DNA from: Muraenolepis orangiensis
Taxonomy: Eukaryota > Chordata > Actinopteri > Gadiformes > Muraenolepididae
Direction: 5' to 3'
NCBI GenBank assembly: GCA_027704905.1
Contig: CM051005.1
Span: 23,859,203 to 23,923,202, forward strand
DNA: 64,000 nucleotides
Numbering within the stretch: the stretch's first letter is position 1; each line of letters begins with the position of its first letter. The translations under genes were made by a program, and so were the position numbers. The notes under the pieces are model-generated. The model worked only from the letters and a program-made list of their open reading frames with translations. It was not told the origin of the DNA and ran no database searches. Of this stretch, positions 1 to 12,886 are shown in pieces.

Positions 1-271
1 CACACACACACACACGGGTCAGGCTTGATAGATGGGGGGGATGTTTCTTCCCATATATGACCAAATGACAACCCATGCGGATGCAGAATGTATATTATTA
101 TGTATTAGATTAGATTCGATTCGATTCAAATGTATTGTCATTGCACAGCACAAGTACAGCGAAAATAATGTGGCATCTAACCAGAGTGAAAATGCAGTAA
201 AGTGCATGGTAAAATGATACCATGCTAGGTATAAAAACAGTTTAGTGTGTGCGATATGTGCATAAAAATAG

Positions 272-275
272 GTAT

Positions 276-331
<56 letters not shown>
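272..331. repeat. (TA)n followed by (CA)n microsatellite
   Basis: A compound dinucleotide run, first TA then CA, inside the eng2 intron. Confidence 0.95.
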
Positions 332-568
332 GGTTTAACAGATAGTGATCAGGGGAATGCAATTATGAAACACGGGATGAATCTATATAAATGCATGCAC
401 ATCGTTTCCATTGTAGTGCTATGGGACGGATGCAACACTGCACTTTAAGGCACAGTTTAAGTGAGTCAGTTTGGGTTCTAATCAACCGTATAACATTATA
501 TATGGGCCTTATCTACACACCAGCACATTTGGAGAGGGTTAGGGTGACTTGTGGTCCGGGTGGAGGGG

Positions 569-576
569 GTGTGTGT

Positions 577-607
<31 letters not shown>

Positions 608-616
608 GGGGGGGGG
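569..616. repeat. (GT)n joined to a run of about 26 G
   Basis: A GT repeat passes directly into an uninterrupted G run at about 591-616, then into a GA-rich purine stretch. The short open frames crossing it are artefacts of the repeat. Confidence 0.95.
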
Positions 617-2272
617 AAGAGAGAGGGAGAGAGGGACAGAGGAGGGATATGGGGGGTTCGGCGCCTATTTCTTTCATTGTTACCATATATAGAAAGCACT
701 TTTACGAAAACACTTTTACGCATAACGTCCCATAAGCCAATATTTGTTATTATTCTACAAGCGCTGAAACGAAAAAAAGGATGAAACGAAACGTATACGA
801 AACGAAAAAGAAAGTGTGTTTTGTTTTGTTTTTACTTTGTTTTAGCTTTAACATGAGTGGCCATACATGTGTTATGTTTGTGTTGTATATTTCGTGTTTT
901 GCACAAGTAACGTGTTGGGTTTAATAAAAGTATCATTTAATTCATCACATTGTGTTGATTTGAGGAGCATATAGTCGTTCTACTTTGCGTCCTGTGTGTT
1001 TTGGTGACGATGAGACGAGGAGCTCGTAGCTCGACGCTCCATTGTGTCTCCATTTAAACTTGGGCCTGGTAGCCTGGTATGATGGGAACTTTACTTGACT
1101 TTACTTTACTTGACTTTACTCTAGTTATGATTGTCTTAATGTGGTCCGGTCCATCCATCCAACAGCACAACAGAACACGTGGATAAACCTATACTATATG
1201 ACCATTTATGTCAATACGTTTCAAACAAGCATGTGTGTTATAAACTTGAGAGTAGACCCCATATACGGTTGTTGTAACCTTAAGCTATTATGTCGTGCGT
1301 AACTTAACTTTGTGTTCAAAAACATATATGCACACATAGTATGATAATAGTTTAGGTGCTTTTGAATAAAGCTAACACAGTATTTATTCTAATGAGATGT
1401 GCTGTTGTTGTTGGTGTTGCACTTCACTTGATGGAGTTGCTTTTGTAATAATGAAAATAAAGGACCGATTTGATTTGGACCCAATTCAACGACAACTTTT
1501 TCCACACTTTGTGTTATTTCTATTTATAGTTGATGCTCTTATTTCATTTTTGGCCCACTTCCCATTGTTAAAAATATGCTAATGAAACATTAACAAAGAG
1601 CCGGGAAGAACAATGGCGTTAAACTTGATTTTAGTCCGACCATCCCTACTCTAAACGCAGGGTTTATTTTGGATAAATCGGAGGACTTTGGGTGCAAATG
1701 TTGGACCGATTTGGGCAAACTCTTTATTATATTTACCGGTCTTTAAATCCCGGTCCAATTTTTAGAAACCCTCCGACTTAGAGTTGGAATTGAATAACTA
1801 CAGACGAAGATAAACACTTCTTATTAAAACTTATAAAACATTCCGTTGTGGTAAATCGGCGCATATCCATTGTATGCATCATAAATATATTTGAGCGGAC
1901 TTTACGAATTGTTCTTATTATAATCGAATTATGGGTCTTTCTATTGAACGAATTTAAGTATGGGCCTTGGAGCATCCTATACTATCGAATACAATTTGAT
2001 AATAAGCATTTTAAATGTTTCTTATTATAGGTCAACTCCTTGTTCCATTCGTTTTCGGCAACGATTTGAAACATAAACATGAACACATCACATATCAACA
2101 ATACATCACAAAGGCCCAGGCAGGCAGGCCTGGCCTGGGTGCATCTATGAGAGAAGACATGGGCTTTGATATCCAGGCTGAATCTCAACTCTTAACTCGC
2201 TTATTCTGCTAAATCACATTATGTTACAGTTATACAGAACCCACTCAGCATGCCAGGACCAAAGCGACCTAC

Positions 2273-2801
2273 CTGAGGAGGGCCGGTCTGAGTACCTGGT
2301 GCAGTACACCCAGGCGGGCCACAGCATGGGCTTGGACGAGGACACCGAACCGGCCTGGGAGCTGCTGTCCGAGTCGGAGCTCTGGTCCCCGCTGCAGTCT
2401 CCGCCGGGAGCCCTCCTGAGAGGCACGTCGATGGCCACGATGTCTGCTTTCTGCATCACCCCTTTCCCGTGCTGAGAGCATTCCCTCGCCTCCTTGCTCC
2501 CCAATTGTTGTTGTTGTTGTTGTTGTTGATGGTGGTCAGGTTGCTTCATGGGTTGGGTGGTGCCGCCGCCACCTTTGGACACCCGTCCTGCACTGATGAG
2601 GTGCTCCCCCCCGTGCCTGAGTACTCCGATTCGACTTCGGTTCCCCTCCGAGTTCAATGTCCAACATTTCCTTTTGCGTCCAAAGTCCGGTCTCAGGATG
2701 TTGTCGATGTAAAAGTTAGTGACCCTGCAGGGCGGCTCGTGGTGGTTGCCACCAGGTGCCTCCTCGTCTTCCTCCGACTCTTCGTGTCGCTCTCGGTCCA
2801 T
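2273..2801 (-). CDS. eng2: Engrailed homeobox 2, coding exon 1 (partial gene)
   Basis: Engrailed proteins are homeodomain transcriptional repressors that pattern the midbrain-hindbrain boundary. This exon encodes 176 residues plus one base. Visible motifs, in order: an acidic N-terminus; FYIDNILRPDFG at about residues 31-42, the eh1-type region that binds Groucho/TLE; a short glutamine run (about residues 92-99); SSDSDSSSQAG; and PMLWPAWVYCTRYSDRPSS just before the donor, the eh2/eh3 region that contacts PBX. The donor reads TCAG/GTAGGT on the minus strand with GT at 2272-2271, phase 1, as in other engrailed genes. The start at 2801 is the first ATG in this frame and gives an N-terminus of plausible length, but it does not begin with the usual MEE. 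FYIDN rather than FFIDN, plus linkage to PAXIP1, favours eng2 over eng1; a/b paralogue status cannot be told. The homeodomain exon is outside the window. Confidence 0.93.
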
Positions 2802-3460
2802 CTTCTCGTCAGACTCTGGATGGAGAGAAGGTTCGCCTCCTGCTGCTCCTTTCAGATCACTTCTCCAAAAAGTAGTTCAATCCCAACCTTAAACTGACCT
2901 GTTGTGAAGTGTTAAGGCTGTGTGGTCTCAATGCACACGTCGTCCCTCATTAGAAAGAAAGCACGACAAAGAAGAATACTAAAATACTAAATATACTAAA
3001 ACAATTAAAAAAAAACAACGATAATGGTTATTTCATTTTTTTTTGTTACAGATACAAAGTCATATTTTTAAAAACGATAGATATACACCATCCATCAGCC
3101 ATCAGTGTGCTTCTAAAATGATGTGAAACCACCAAAGTCCCAAATAACACACACACTCGATCTTCCCCCCCTCAATCCAAAGTGGCCGGTGCGTCGAGCA
3201 GCAGCAGCAGCGCACGAAAACACTCACTCTACGATACGACGAGGACGCGCTGGGACATTATTATTATCCCTTTACTATGGAATTTACTTACTCATTTCTG
3301 ATTGGCTGACAGGCGTCTCTGTGACGTCACCAACACCGTGGTCTTTTTTTAAGAGACACGTGCCTTGGACCAATGGGGGCCAATGGCCCCGATGGGTGAA
3401 GCGGAGTGGAGGCGCCATGACGCAGCTGCATGGAGCGCATCATCCATCCAGGAAGTGATG
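2802..3460 (-). promoter_or_regulatory. eng2 5' UTR and proximal promoter region
   Basis: This sequence lies directly upstream of the eng2 start on the minus strand. It contains a perfect cAMP-response palindrome TGACGTCA at 3322-3329, three ATTGG/CCAAT boxes near 3300, 3370 and 3378, and an E-box CACGTG at 3357-3362. GC content and CpG density are raised compared with both flanks. The transcription start is not resolved; 3100-3350 is a reasonable guess. Confidence 0.55.
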
Positions 3461-3563
3461 CTGATTTTTAAGTATTTTATTTAGAATGTTGATGCACAAT
3501 AGATGCGCAAACACATGAAACACGTGATGATGATGACGATGATGATGATGACGACGACGTGAT

Positions 3564-3566
<3 letters not shown>

Positions 3567-3647
<81 letters not shown>

Positions 3648-3696
3648 GCGCACAGCACACACACGCACGCACGCACGCACACACACACGCACACAT

Positions 3697-3728
<32 letters not shown>

Positions 3729-3850
3729 TGCACACACACACGCATGCACAAACACACACACGCATGCACAAACACACACACACACGCACACGCATGCACA
3801 CACACACGCATATCTATTTACACACACACGCATATATATATATATATATA
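3567..3850. repeat. (CA)n array with CG/CATG variants, ending in (TA)n
   Basis: Pure CA to about 3643, then a degenerate tail with CGCA and GCATGCACA units, then TA at about 3835-3850. The long open frames here (poly-HT or poly-VC) are repeat artefacts. Confidence 0.95.
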
Positions 3851-5159
3851 CCTTTTTTAAATCATTATTATTTGATATGTTTATTTATTTATTCTATGTA
3901 TTGTACGTATGTATTGTGTCTTTTCTATTGTATGTTCATTGTAAATGCAGGCTAATATAGTGTTACACTTTATATTATATAATTACTGCACACTCATTAT
4001 AGATGTGTGTCATATGTGTTCTATCTATAGCTTTTCACCACTGTTTCCTAAAATATCACATATTGATATTATTGTTGGTATATTGTTAATCAATCGATAG
4101 CCCCATGTATAGGACGATACATATCAGTATGTATAGGCCTATTCCCTTAAATAATAGCCTAATTAAAATAAAGCATAGCCCCGTATCGCGTTGGAAGAGG
4201 CACGACCCTGGATGAGCAACTGGTGTCCTTCTGATTATCCAAGCCTCTTGAGCGTTAGGGGGAGATGGCCAATTCACTTCAATTTTGCTTTTTTAATTTG
4301 CTCACAAATAGTTATAATAGTGTTTTATGAGTGTGTGATGATAGTATAAGCGACTCGAACTACCACGTGTTTGTCTTTATGAGAGTAGGTCTTTATTTCC
4401 TAATTAAATTACGTTTTGATGTATGAAATGATATTGTTGGCATATTTGCATATTGCATAAAGGCATACAATATACATAATTAAAATCAACAAGCAAAAGT
4501 ATTCTTACCGCCAATATTGTGCATTTTCATTATTATTAGAAATTAAACACAAAACGTGTGAATTTAATCATAATGATTTGGTTTTTAATAATTATATGTG
4601 GTATACTAACTAAATGTAAGGCTATTTCCCAACACGTCAGTAGAAGGCTCTCTGCCTATCAGCCATATGCGTAATTCCCATCCAAATGGAACGCTTATAA
4701 AAAAACGGGTTAATTAATTCAGCAGACCTAATTGATTAATTGACTGATTATTTTAGTCTTGCCCTGCACTTTCAGTTTTATACACGCTATCGTTATAGAT
4801 TGAGTGAATATATAGTATTGGTTAATTGAGTATATAGTCCTATATATCTTTTGAATCCGTGGCCAAAGTGAAGTTGGAGCGTCTATCTGAAGGCTGAATA
4901 GACTCCTGCACCAACAGAGGTTTGGTTCTCCCTTTGCTGCTCCAAACTGGACGCCAAGGCTCAATCGGAGCCTTGAAATCGGAGTGACACCTGAAGGTGT
5001 TCTGGTTCTGAGCAGCTGTCACTAATGTTTTAGCCAGTTTATATTTGCTCCCAAATTATGCAAAAGATAGGGGGAACAAAACGAGCCATGCACACACTTA
5101 ATTGTTCCACCAATAGTGTGTGTATTAATTTAAAGGGCAAACTTTTTAGTCGTCGAGGA
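3851..5159. other. Intergenic, no gene recognised
   Basis: AT-rich sequence. One more GC-balanced patch at about 4860-5040 has a 60-78 codon open frame on the minus strand that I do not recognise. No splice-bounded exon, RNA gene or transposon terminus could be supported. Confidence 0.5.
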
Positions 5160-5395
5160 CATCAATGTATTTAATGGCTATTGTTATTATATAGGCTATT
5201 CATTCAACACATGTACATGTCATTTAACAACACGTTGCTGCTCTTTTTCTTGTTTATTTTTCTTGTATATATAATTTTTATGGTATTGTTTTGGAGATGT
5301 ATACTGCGGGAGGGAATGAGAAGCATCCCAATGTACCTGTTGCAATTGGCCAATACAAATACATTGTATCTTGTATCCGTTTATTATACTAATTC
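5160..5395 (+). mobile_element. 3' tail of a Rex1/CR1-like LINE
   Basis: Shows the 3' signature shared by several copies in this window: a T-rich lead-in, then CTGCGGGAGGGAATGAG, CAATGTACCTGTTGCAATT and a terminal TTGTATCTTG repeat. Matching tails end the copies near 29030, 48235, 61510 and 63640. No coding part remains. Confidence 0.7.
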
Positions 5396-5430
5396 ATGTA
5401 TCTCTGTATAGAGGCTGAATAAAACTAAGA

Positions 5431-5690
5431 CTATTCCTTCTTATTCAAGTGTCCTTTCTTTCTTCGAGCGGGATAGACAATCCGAGTGTGGTGGTGAGGG
5501 CGTCTTCTTGGTTCGCAGATGTTGTCCAGTGAATGGCCCTGGTCTCCTCCTGGAGACGCCGAGGGGTCATCTGGGACCTCGGAGCTTCCGGAGGGCCTTT
5601 GAAAACCAACCCCGGAGGGGAAGAGCCTTGAGGGGGTCCAGGAGCACCAGAGGTTAGAGGACACATCCTATTTCGGTCTGGCATTGTGCA
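5431..5690 (-). other. GC-rich island with unrecognised open frame
   Basis: A 260-bp GC-rich patch in AT-rich surroundings is open in two minus-strand frames (79 and 77 codons). The longer begins MPDRNRMCPLTSGAPG and is proline-rich. I see no known domain and no convincing splice sites. It lies directly after a LINE tail, so a transposon-borne or captured fragment is as likely as a host exon. Confidence 0.3.
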
Positions 5691-8600
5691 GGAGGAGACT
5701 TATTTGGACTAGGGGACTGGGGTGTATGTGTGTGTACATGGGCTGTGTGGTGGGGATTTAAGGGACCGACTGACTATCTCCGTTGAAATGAATAATCTTT
5801 CATTTAGTAAGCCTATTTCATCCAAACAAAGGGGGAAAATAAACGACATTCTAAAAGTAAAATGTCAGTTTTTCCTAAAATTTGTTATTGTTCAGATGAA
5901 GGTTAATACAAAACATCCTAAAATGATGAACATCATTTATATTCATGAACATACAAATGTACGCCTATTTAGATCAGCATCATACACATATGGACCCGCG
6001 ATGTTTGGTGTCTTCTTGCGAACAATTCGGTTTGCGAACAATTCTCCCATGCACTTTGGTTAATTTCTCATTGCTCGAACTGTTGCATAGGTTGTTTTGT
6101 TTTTGCCTTACCTTGTGATTGTGATTGACCATCAACTATCCCCATCTTTTCAAAACACTTTGAGAACAACACGCTTCTTTTCAGATCACTCATGCAAGCG
6201 GCTGCTCGAAGCTGAACGAATGAATGGAGAAGCAAAGCGAGCCGAGCTGAGCTGCTCCTCAGACCCATGCTCTGCATGCATGGGTGACGATGCGCAACAA
6301 AGACAACACTTGTGCAAAAAAAAACCCCTACTTAAATAAACACACTCAAAAGAGTTGCTATCTAATGTGTTATCATCAGACGTCAGTGTAAATGAGTTAA
6401 CTGTCAAATGATCTTGAACATTGACCTAATATAGTGTACTTTGTCTCCCTTCTTTGCTTTACACCTCATCATATTATTCAATATAGTCTTATCGGCATTT
6501 TGTCCCCGCATAACACAAAGGGAATCATCTATCCAAACTCCAATAGTTTAATATGCCCTAATTAATTTCACGTTCGTTCTCCGTCTCCCAATCTCTCTTA
6601 ATTGTGCTGATTGAATATGGATGTAAGTATTACCATCGGAGCCCCAAGGGACGCGTTCTCTGTTAGACACTTTGGAATTTTTTTACCACACTATAGATAA
6701 TAGAGGTCATTCCTCGATTAAACAGCTTTCATGGAGACCATTTAGCACTTTAAAGAGTTTAAAGAAAACCAAAGGCACCCATAGCATATTCACATTAAAT
6801 ACCAAAAAAAACATATTTTTTAAACAGATTCTATTCAATTTAGATTGGTGGTCTCTTTCTTAGACCACACCTGACACACCACTGCAATGGGAGCATTGGG
6901 ATATTCTAAGTTACTAAGGTTTCTACAAAACCAAATAGGCCTGTTATCAGGTTAGTTGCCATGTTCCAAAAGGACTCCTGGAATCACTGATTCCTACAAA
7001 ACACAGGCTGGGTATGGGCACCCAAAGTGTATCCTTTCCAAACTAAGACATTTCACATTGTATATATTTACCAGGCATGTGCAGAAGCATCTTTGGGCAT
7101 ACTGATAATAATGTCCTTATCGGCCAAAGCTGACATTATTGCACTCCTTGCTACACACTCGCTTCAAAATGATGTGCCAAATGATGTGCATTTGTGTATT
7201 TGTTCCAGAAGGGCATCTCAGGGTACACAAGTGTCAGTTGCTGCAGTTGCATGTCCCTGATAGTGGCATTACACTTGCGATATCCATCCTCAAATCCTGC
7301 TAAACGATACCCAGACCAGCTCTAGGTGCTTTTAGGTAGGAATCCAAATGACACAGTTGATCTCCAACCTGTCTTTTGTAGATGTTTCAGATTTCCCTCA
7401 TTCTGGTGTTAATACCCGTCACTGTATTTCCCTGGTTTTTAAGGAAAAATATATGTGAACAGCAAAAATAATTCACTTATGTAGGCCTAAAAAAAACCTT
7501 TATTCTTATTCATTTGTAGAATATATATTTACCTTTGTCGTATGTAGACATACTAAGTTTAAAAAAAGTTTAAACAAAGATTTCTGTGTATCAATTCAAA
7601 CATTGGTGACTAAAAGACAATGATTATAAGTAGATTGTTTATCATAGTTTTTAAGTATTATTTAAGTTTTTCAGTTATACTCACTTAAATAACTTTAATC
7701 TGCATGTACATGTATGTGGCACAAGTCAACTCAATGTATTTATGCAAAATATTAATTTGATTAATACGATGCCAATTGTAAATACAACATACTTTCTTTC
7801 TAAGCTGTCTTTCCCTCATAAGCCAAGGAGAAAATCCTTTAAATGTGAGTAGGATAGGATAGTAGGTGATAGAGTCGAATGACCTATACACAGGCCTAGA
7901 CTATTTCAGAGTGGAGCAGCAACAGGGTGTAGGCCAAAACACTCTTTCATCCGGACAGTGGAACAAACCAAATGATGTGAGGGGGGTGCAAAGGGTGTAG
8001 CGGAGACTAAAGAGGTCATTAAGATGAGCTCATATAACTTGAGGTCCTTATTTATCAGGTAGCCAGTGAAGAGAAATCATACAGGAGATGTGTTGAAGAA
8101 CCAAGCAGCTTTCTACAGACGGGTTGCAGGCAGGACAGGGATGACAGACTCTCATATAAAGTGAGTTACCCTTCAAGGCAGGAATTATTTGTATGTATAA
8201 CTATTGCCAGGCTCTTGATTGAAATTACAACTTTTTTTGAGGGAAAATCACATCTTTGACCACTTTGAAATAGGTGAAAGAGAAACTGACGTGAGACAGG
8301 CTGAGAGTGGACCAACGCTGAAAAGGGATTTACAATCGGAAGAGGGAGAGTCCAAAGATAAGAGAAGAACACATTTGTAGGGATAGTGAGACGATGCTCT
8401 GCTCCACCTTCTGAAGATGTCCCTCCTGTGAACATGTGATGCGATGTGTTCAGAATGTGGTGTTTCCTCCTCAAAGATCATTGGACCATTGGCCCTGATA
8501 TGGGAGGAGACCACCACCCACACACGGCATGACTCCAGCCATTCCCCGACCAGCTAGCACCGGCCGGATGTGTTGGACCAACACACGCCAGATGGAGCAG

Positions 8601-10125
8601 CAGAGGGCACTGGGATACAGGACTTGGGCACAGGGGGTGGAAGATTATATCAACCTCATTGTCTTTCTCTCCTGTAGCAGAACAGGATCCATCTAGTCAA
8701 CAATAGATCACCCTTACAACAGCTACCCCTAGTGGCCTTCCCAAAATAATCTATCCAAGGAAATACCGGATATTGCAAATGTTGCAGATTACAACTAGTA
8801 TGGCTGGGATCTTATCTACCAAAAGGGCTCAAAGTCAAACATATGGCTTGGTAGCTCAGCCTGTAAGCTATAGGTGGCTCAGCCTGTACATCCATCATGA
8901 ACCAGGGGCCATCATGTGACCCTTGGTTGGAATGTCACTCCCTCCGTCTCACTATTCTGTCTATCTTCACTCTCCTGTCCAGGCAAAAACATATGAAGAG
9001 GCAGTTAGAAGAGCATGTGCCAAGTCAGCACACCGCCCTACTAATGTTCTACCAAGGTGGACAAAGGTAGGTACTGTATATGGTGGTGGGAAGCAACTTC
9101 AGAAGGTCCCAAGGAACGCAACAGAGGAGGCCCTGATGCCGAAAAGGGACATGGACCAGATGGAAATCAAAGGGGGTAGTGTTGCAACTGTTACTAAACT
9201 GGGCACTTTTACTAAAATGTGTAAAGTTGATATGTGAGGGAAATTCGATGCAAAATTGGAAGGGTTGTTTAAAAAGAGCTTTGCCAGAATGGTTGTTTAT
9301 ATTGACTGTGCATCCTTGCTTAAAGTGTGACGTATGTTGCTCACACTTGTTCCTATGGAACCTATGGAATCTTTACAAAAATCTTTTCCTCATATCGCAT
9401 TTTCTTTATCTCCTCAGAGGAAGTTCTACACTTACACTTATACTTACACTGATGAGCTTTCCACTGTTCCTTCACCATAGCCATTGCTGTTTTTGAAGTA
9501 TGAGTAGCTTGATCTTTGCTCACTATGGCCAGCAAGATGCAACATAGGCCTACTAGCATTCAGGTTTCCTCGAGTATGAACTTAAAACCAGATGTTAACA
9601 TGCCGTTATAAGCAGTGGCATAGCATGGAAATCTGGGGCCTCATTTTCATTCAAAAGTCACACATATTAGCAAATAAACAACCCAAACATATTACTTGTA
9701 CTATTAGGATATAAAGTAGTTATCCAGAATGCAACAACCAATCATACTCAAAATTGTGCTTTAGTCTGCACTCTGCATTGTTTGAAATGTCAGCAAACAA
9801 TATTATGCTACTTGCATGAGGTCTTGCTTTAGAGCATGAATATTAAGTGAACATTTGGATGCTTGCTTTATGTTGATTTATGTATTTTTCATTGTCGTAT
9901 TTGCCAGAAATTACATATAGGTAATAAATTGGCATCTTATGTTTAACCCTGTATATCAACAAAGTCTTACAATACTACTGATGAAAGGTAATGGGCCGAG
10001 TGGTCTTTACTTCAAGTAGACTGTACCAATTCAATCATTATCAATTATTGAAATTCAATTAAAAACATAAACCCAGTACAGTGGTTCATGGGCATGTAGT
10101 ACTTAAAACAACATCTGATTAGTTG
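5691..10125. other. Intergenic, no gene recognised
   Basis: Mostly AT-rich unique-looking sequence. Short frames such as 8923-9237 (+) show no known motif. No RNA gene, splice-bounded exon or transposon terminus could be supported. Conserved regulatory elements could be present but cannot be identified without an alignment. Confidence 0.5.
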
Positions 10126-10182
10126 GCTACCCGACCCGGATAGACGGTAGCGGTAGACGATGGATGGATGGATGGATGGGTG
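10126..10182 (-). mobile_element. Fragment of the CCATCC/CTTATCCGGGTCGGGT short repeat
   Basis: Reads, reversed, as the same short interspersed repeat found at 15519-15610 and 63905-64000: a GGATGG microsatellite next to a CCCGACCCGGATAG block. Confidence 0.6.
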
Positions 10183-11475
10183 AAGACTTGATGCCATTCA
10201 AGTGAAGTAGAGCAACGATAGAGAGGTTTTAGTGGGGATGAGTTTAGGTATAAAAACAATTAATCCAATGCAACATTATTGCAAAAAGAACAATAGAAAT
10301 CTATTGAAAGGTCAGTGCAAATTGAATTGATTGACACCAAGCCAAACCATCACAATTGCACCATATGGCCACAAGATGGCCAAAAAGACAGTGTTCTGAT
10401 TAAAAGGCAATTGACCTATTTTCCAATTTGAAGCCCCTTCACATGACTGTAAACGATAGGATTAAAAATTGTGCCAAGACACTGGATGATCTGTCCATGG
10501 TGTCATGCGATCAAACTTTGTGGTTTTTTTGAGGACAAAATCAACAAAGGTAAGACATCATTTCTGGTTATAACAAGAAAAAGTGAATTTCATTCAGTGA
10601 GCATTCATATGATATATAGTTTGTGTAAATAACATAACGTGACAAAAGATCGCTATTGCTGTGAATGTGCGCAATAACAAAACACTCTATGTATGCCAGA
10701 TTAAAAGTTGAGAACCGATGAAGTTATTAAGTTATGAAACTGATTACTTAGAAATAAAAATAAAACAAAAACACACTTTGAATTCCAGACTTTTGAGGGC
10801 CCTCCTCACATTGGGGCCCTGGGTAGTCAGTCCCACTACGACGCCCCTGGTCATACAGTGCATTCTCAAACTTTTTGAATTCAATATAATGCATATATAA
10901 TAATATCACATTTTTCACAACATCAGAAAACAAATCAATATACCAAAAATGAATGATTTATGAGTCTTATGGTGAGTCGATGCTAGCTCGTCAGTTTGGA
11001 CAAAACACGGGCAGTGAGGCATGGTCCATTGAATATTATGGCAGCGTTTCCAAGCCAAATGCAATGTCTGTGTCTGATCATTCCATATGCTCGTTCGTTC
11101 TGAGTTGCCAGTTTTCAAGTTTCAAGTGTACCCAAACAGAAAGTACTTAACCTTAAATTAGCAAGCAACCTCACAGATTAAAGCATCTTTGTAAACATAA
11201 GGGGTGGCCAGGTCGGATAGCGATGATCCAATCTAGAAACACTCAACTAGGACTCCCCGGGGCCCTCCTGGTTACCTGGGGCCCTATGCAGCCTCATGGT
11301 TCACTTATGCAATCGGATGGAGTCGCAAACATGTTTGTATTGACGAACCACTTCGCACAAACTCAACACATTCATGATTTGGACACACAATTCATGCACT
11401 GTTCTTTTGGTGGGACATTTATTGTGTCTCATGTGGGATGTGCGTGAGACACAAATAATGTGTCACATAAACTGT
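10183..11475. other. Intergenic, no gene recognised
   Basis: No supported gene. Two patches with GGGGCCCT words near 10800 and 11265 look like decayed repeat copies of each other, but I cannot assign a family. Confidence 0.4.
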
Positions 11476-11479
11476 GTGC

Positions 11480-12030
<551 letters not shown>

Positions 12031-12396
12031 CGTCGCTGTGACAACAAGGACATCCACTCAAAGGATCACAGTCCCAGCCCATACCAATCCTTAAGAGAAC
12101 ACACTATGGTCTCCCACTGATGCCTCCTTGGTCAGGTGAATCGTGGAACTCCAAACACTGCAGGCCACTGACCATTGACGTAGGTCATTTTGCAGTACTG
12201 GAAGAGAGGAGCTCCCCCAATTGCAGTATGAAATAAATAGTCATCCGAGTCATGGAGATGGTACGACAATTGCTCAGGAACCAGGATGGGGCTCTTCTAC
12301 TGGCTTATCTACCCCCAAAGGAGAGTAAAGGTGGTTTGCAGTTGCTGCTACTACTGTCCTAGTGTTGTGAGAACCAAAAGTCTGGTGAGGTAATGG
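12031..12396. other. Flank of gypsy LTR, nothing recognised
   Basis: No gene or clear element. The last bases before the LTR are AATGG. The other side of the element (after 16181) reads GATGG, a near match to the 5-bp target duplication expected of gypsy elements. Confidence 0.4.
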
Positions 12397-12886
12397 TGTC
12401 ACGGATTCAGTTAGGACCCAACAGGGGGCAGGCAGAGACGTAGTCGAAGTTGAGCAGGTGATCAGGAACTGGGCAGGGTAGACGAACCAGGCGGGGACAG
12501 GCAGAGGCGTAGTCAGGGACAGGCAGTAGATCGGGAGCCAGGCAGGGCAGACGAACCAGGCAGGGACAGGCAGAGGCGTAGTCAGGGACAGGCAGTAGAT
12601 CGGCAACCAGGCAGGGACAGGCAGAGGCGTAGTCAGGGACAGGCAGTGGATCGGGACAGAGGCGAGGCGGGCAGGTCCGGGGCAGGCAGGGTCGGCAACG
12701 GGAATCAGTCCGGGTAAATGCTGGAGAGTCTGAATCGTCGGGAACAATCTATGCACACTCAAAGTATGAGTGTGCGGGGTAGGCTTAAATAGGACTGTTG
12801 ATTATAATGTGCTGCAGGTGTGGGTGAGAAGTAATGAGGGTTGATGCTGCCCTCTGGTGGAGGCAGGGTGAATAACAATTGTGACA
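12397..12886 (-). mobile_element. 3' LTR of a Ty3/gypsy element (copy A)
   Basis: The minus strand begins TGTCACAATTG and ends CCGTGACA, the TG...CA form with short inverted ends. The LTR contains GC-rich sub-repeats (a CCCTGACTACGCCTCTGCCTG type unit) that vary in number between LTR copies. On its 5' side in element orientation is a long G run (plus-strand C run at about 12889-12909), which is the expected polypurine tract. Confidence 0.8.

Larger units (their letters stand above)
1..2272 (-). other. Intron 1 of engrailed-2 (partial)
   Basis: This stretch lies 3' of the exon 1 donor on the minus strand and continues past the window edge. Neither strand shows an open frame resembling the engrailed homeodomain exon, so that exon must lie before position 1. 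The sequence is AT-rich and holds a (TA)n/(CA)n run, a (GT)n/poly-G run and short TTTACTTGAC-type direct repeats near 1090-1130. No other gene is visible. Confidence 0.7.

Noticed and set aside
1..2272. Engrailed homeodomain exon
   Set aside because: No minus-strand frame in this range shows homeodomain residues; the exon is outside the window.
2221..2897. Plus-strand open frames overlapping eng2 exon 1 (for example 2469-2897)
   Set aside because: They are antisense shadows. The minus frame carries the engrailed motifs and a proper donor.
3440..3960. Long open frames of alternating V-C or H-T (also at 11518-12019, 18093-18516, 37800-38561, 62003-62686)
   Set aside because: They are translations of (CA)n/(TG)n arrays in all frames, with no gene context.
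8923..9237. 104-codon open frame as a gene
   Set aside because: No homology recognised, no splice or promoter context, and length expected by chance.
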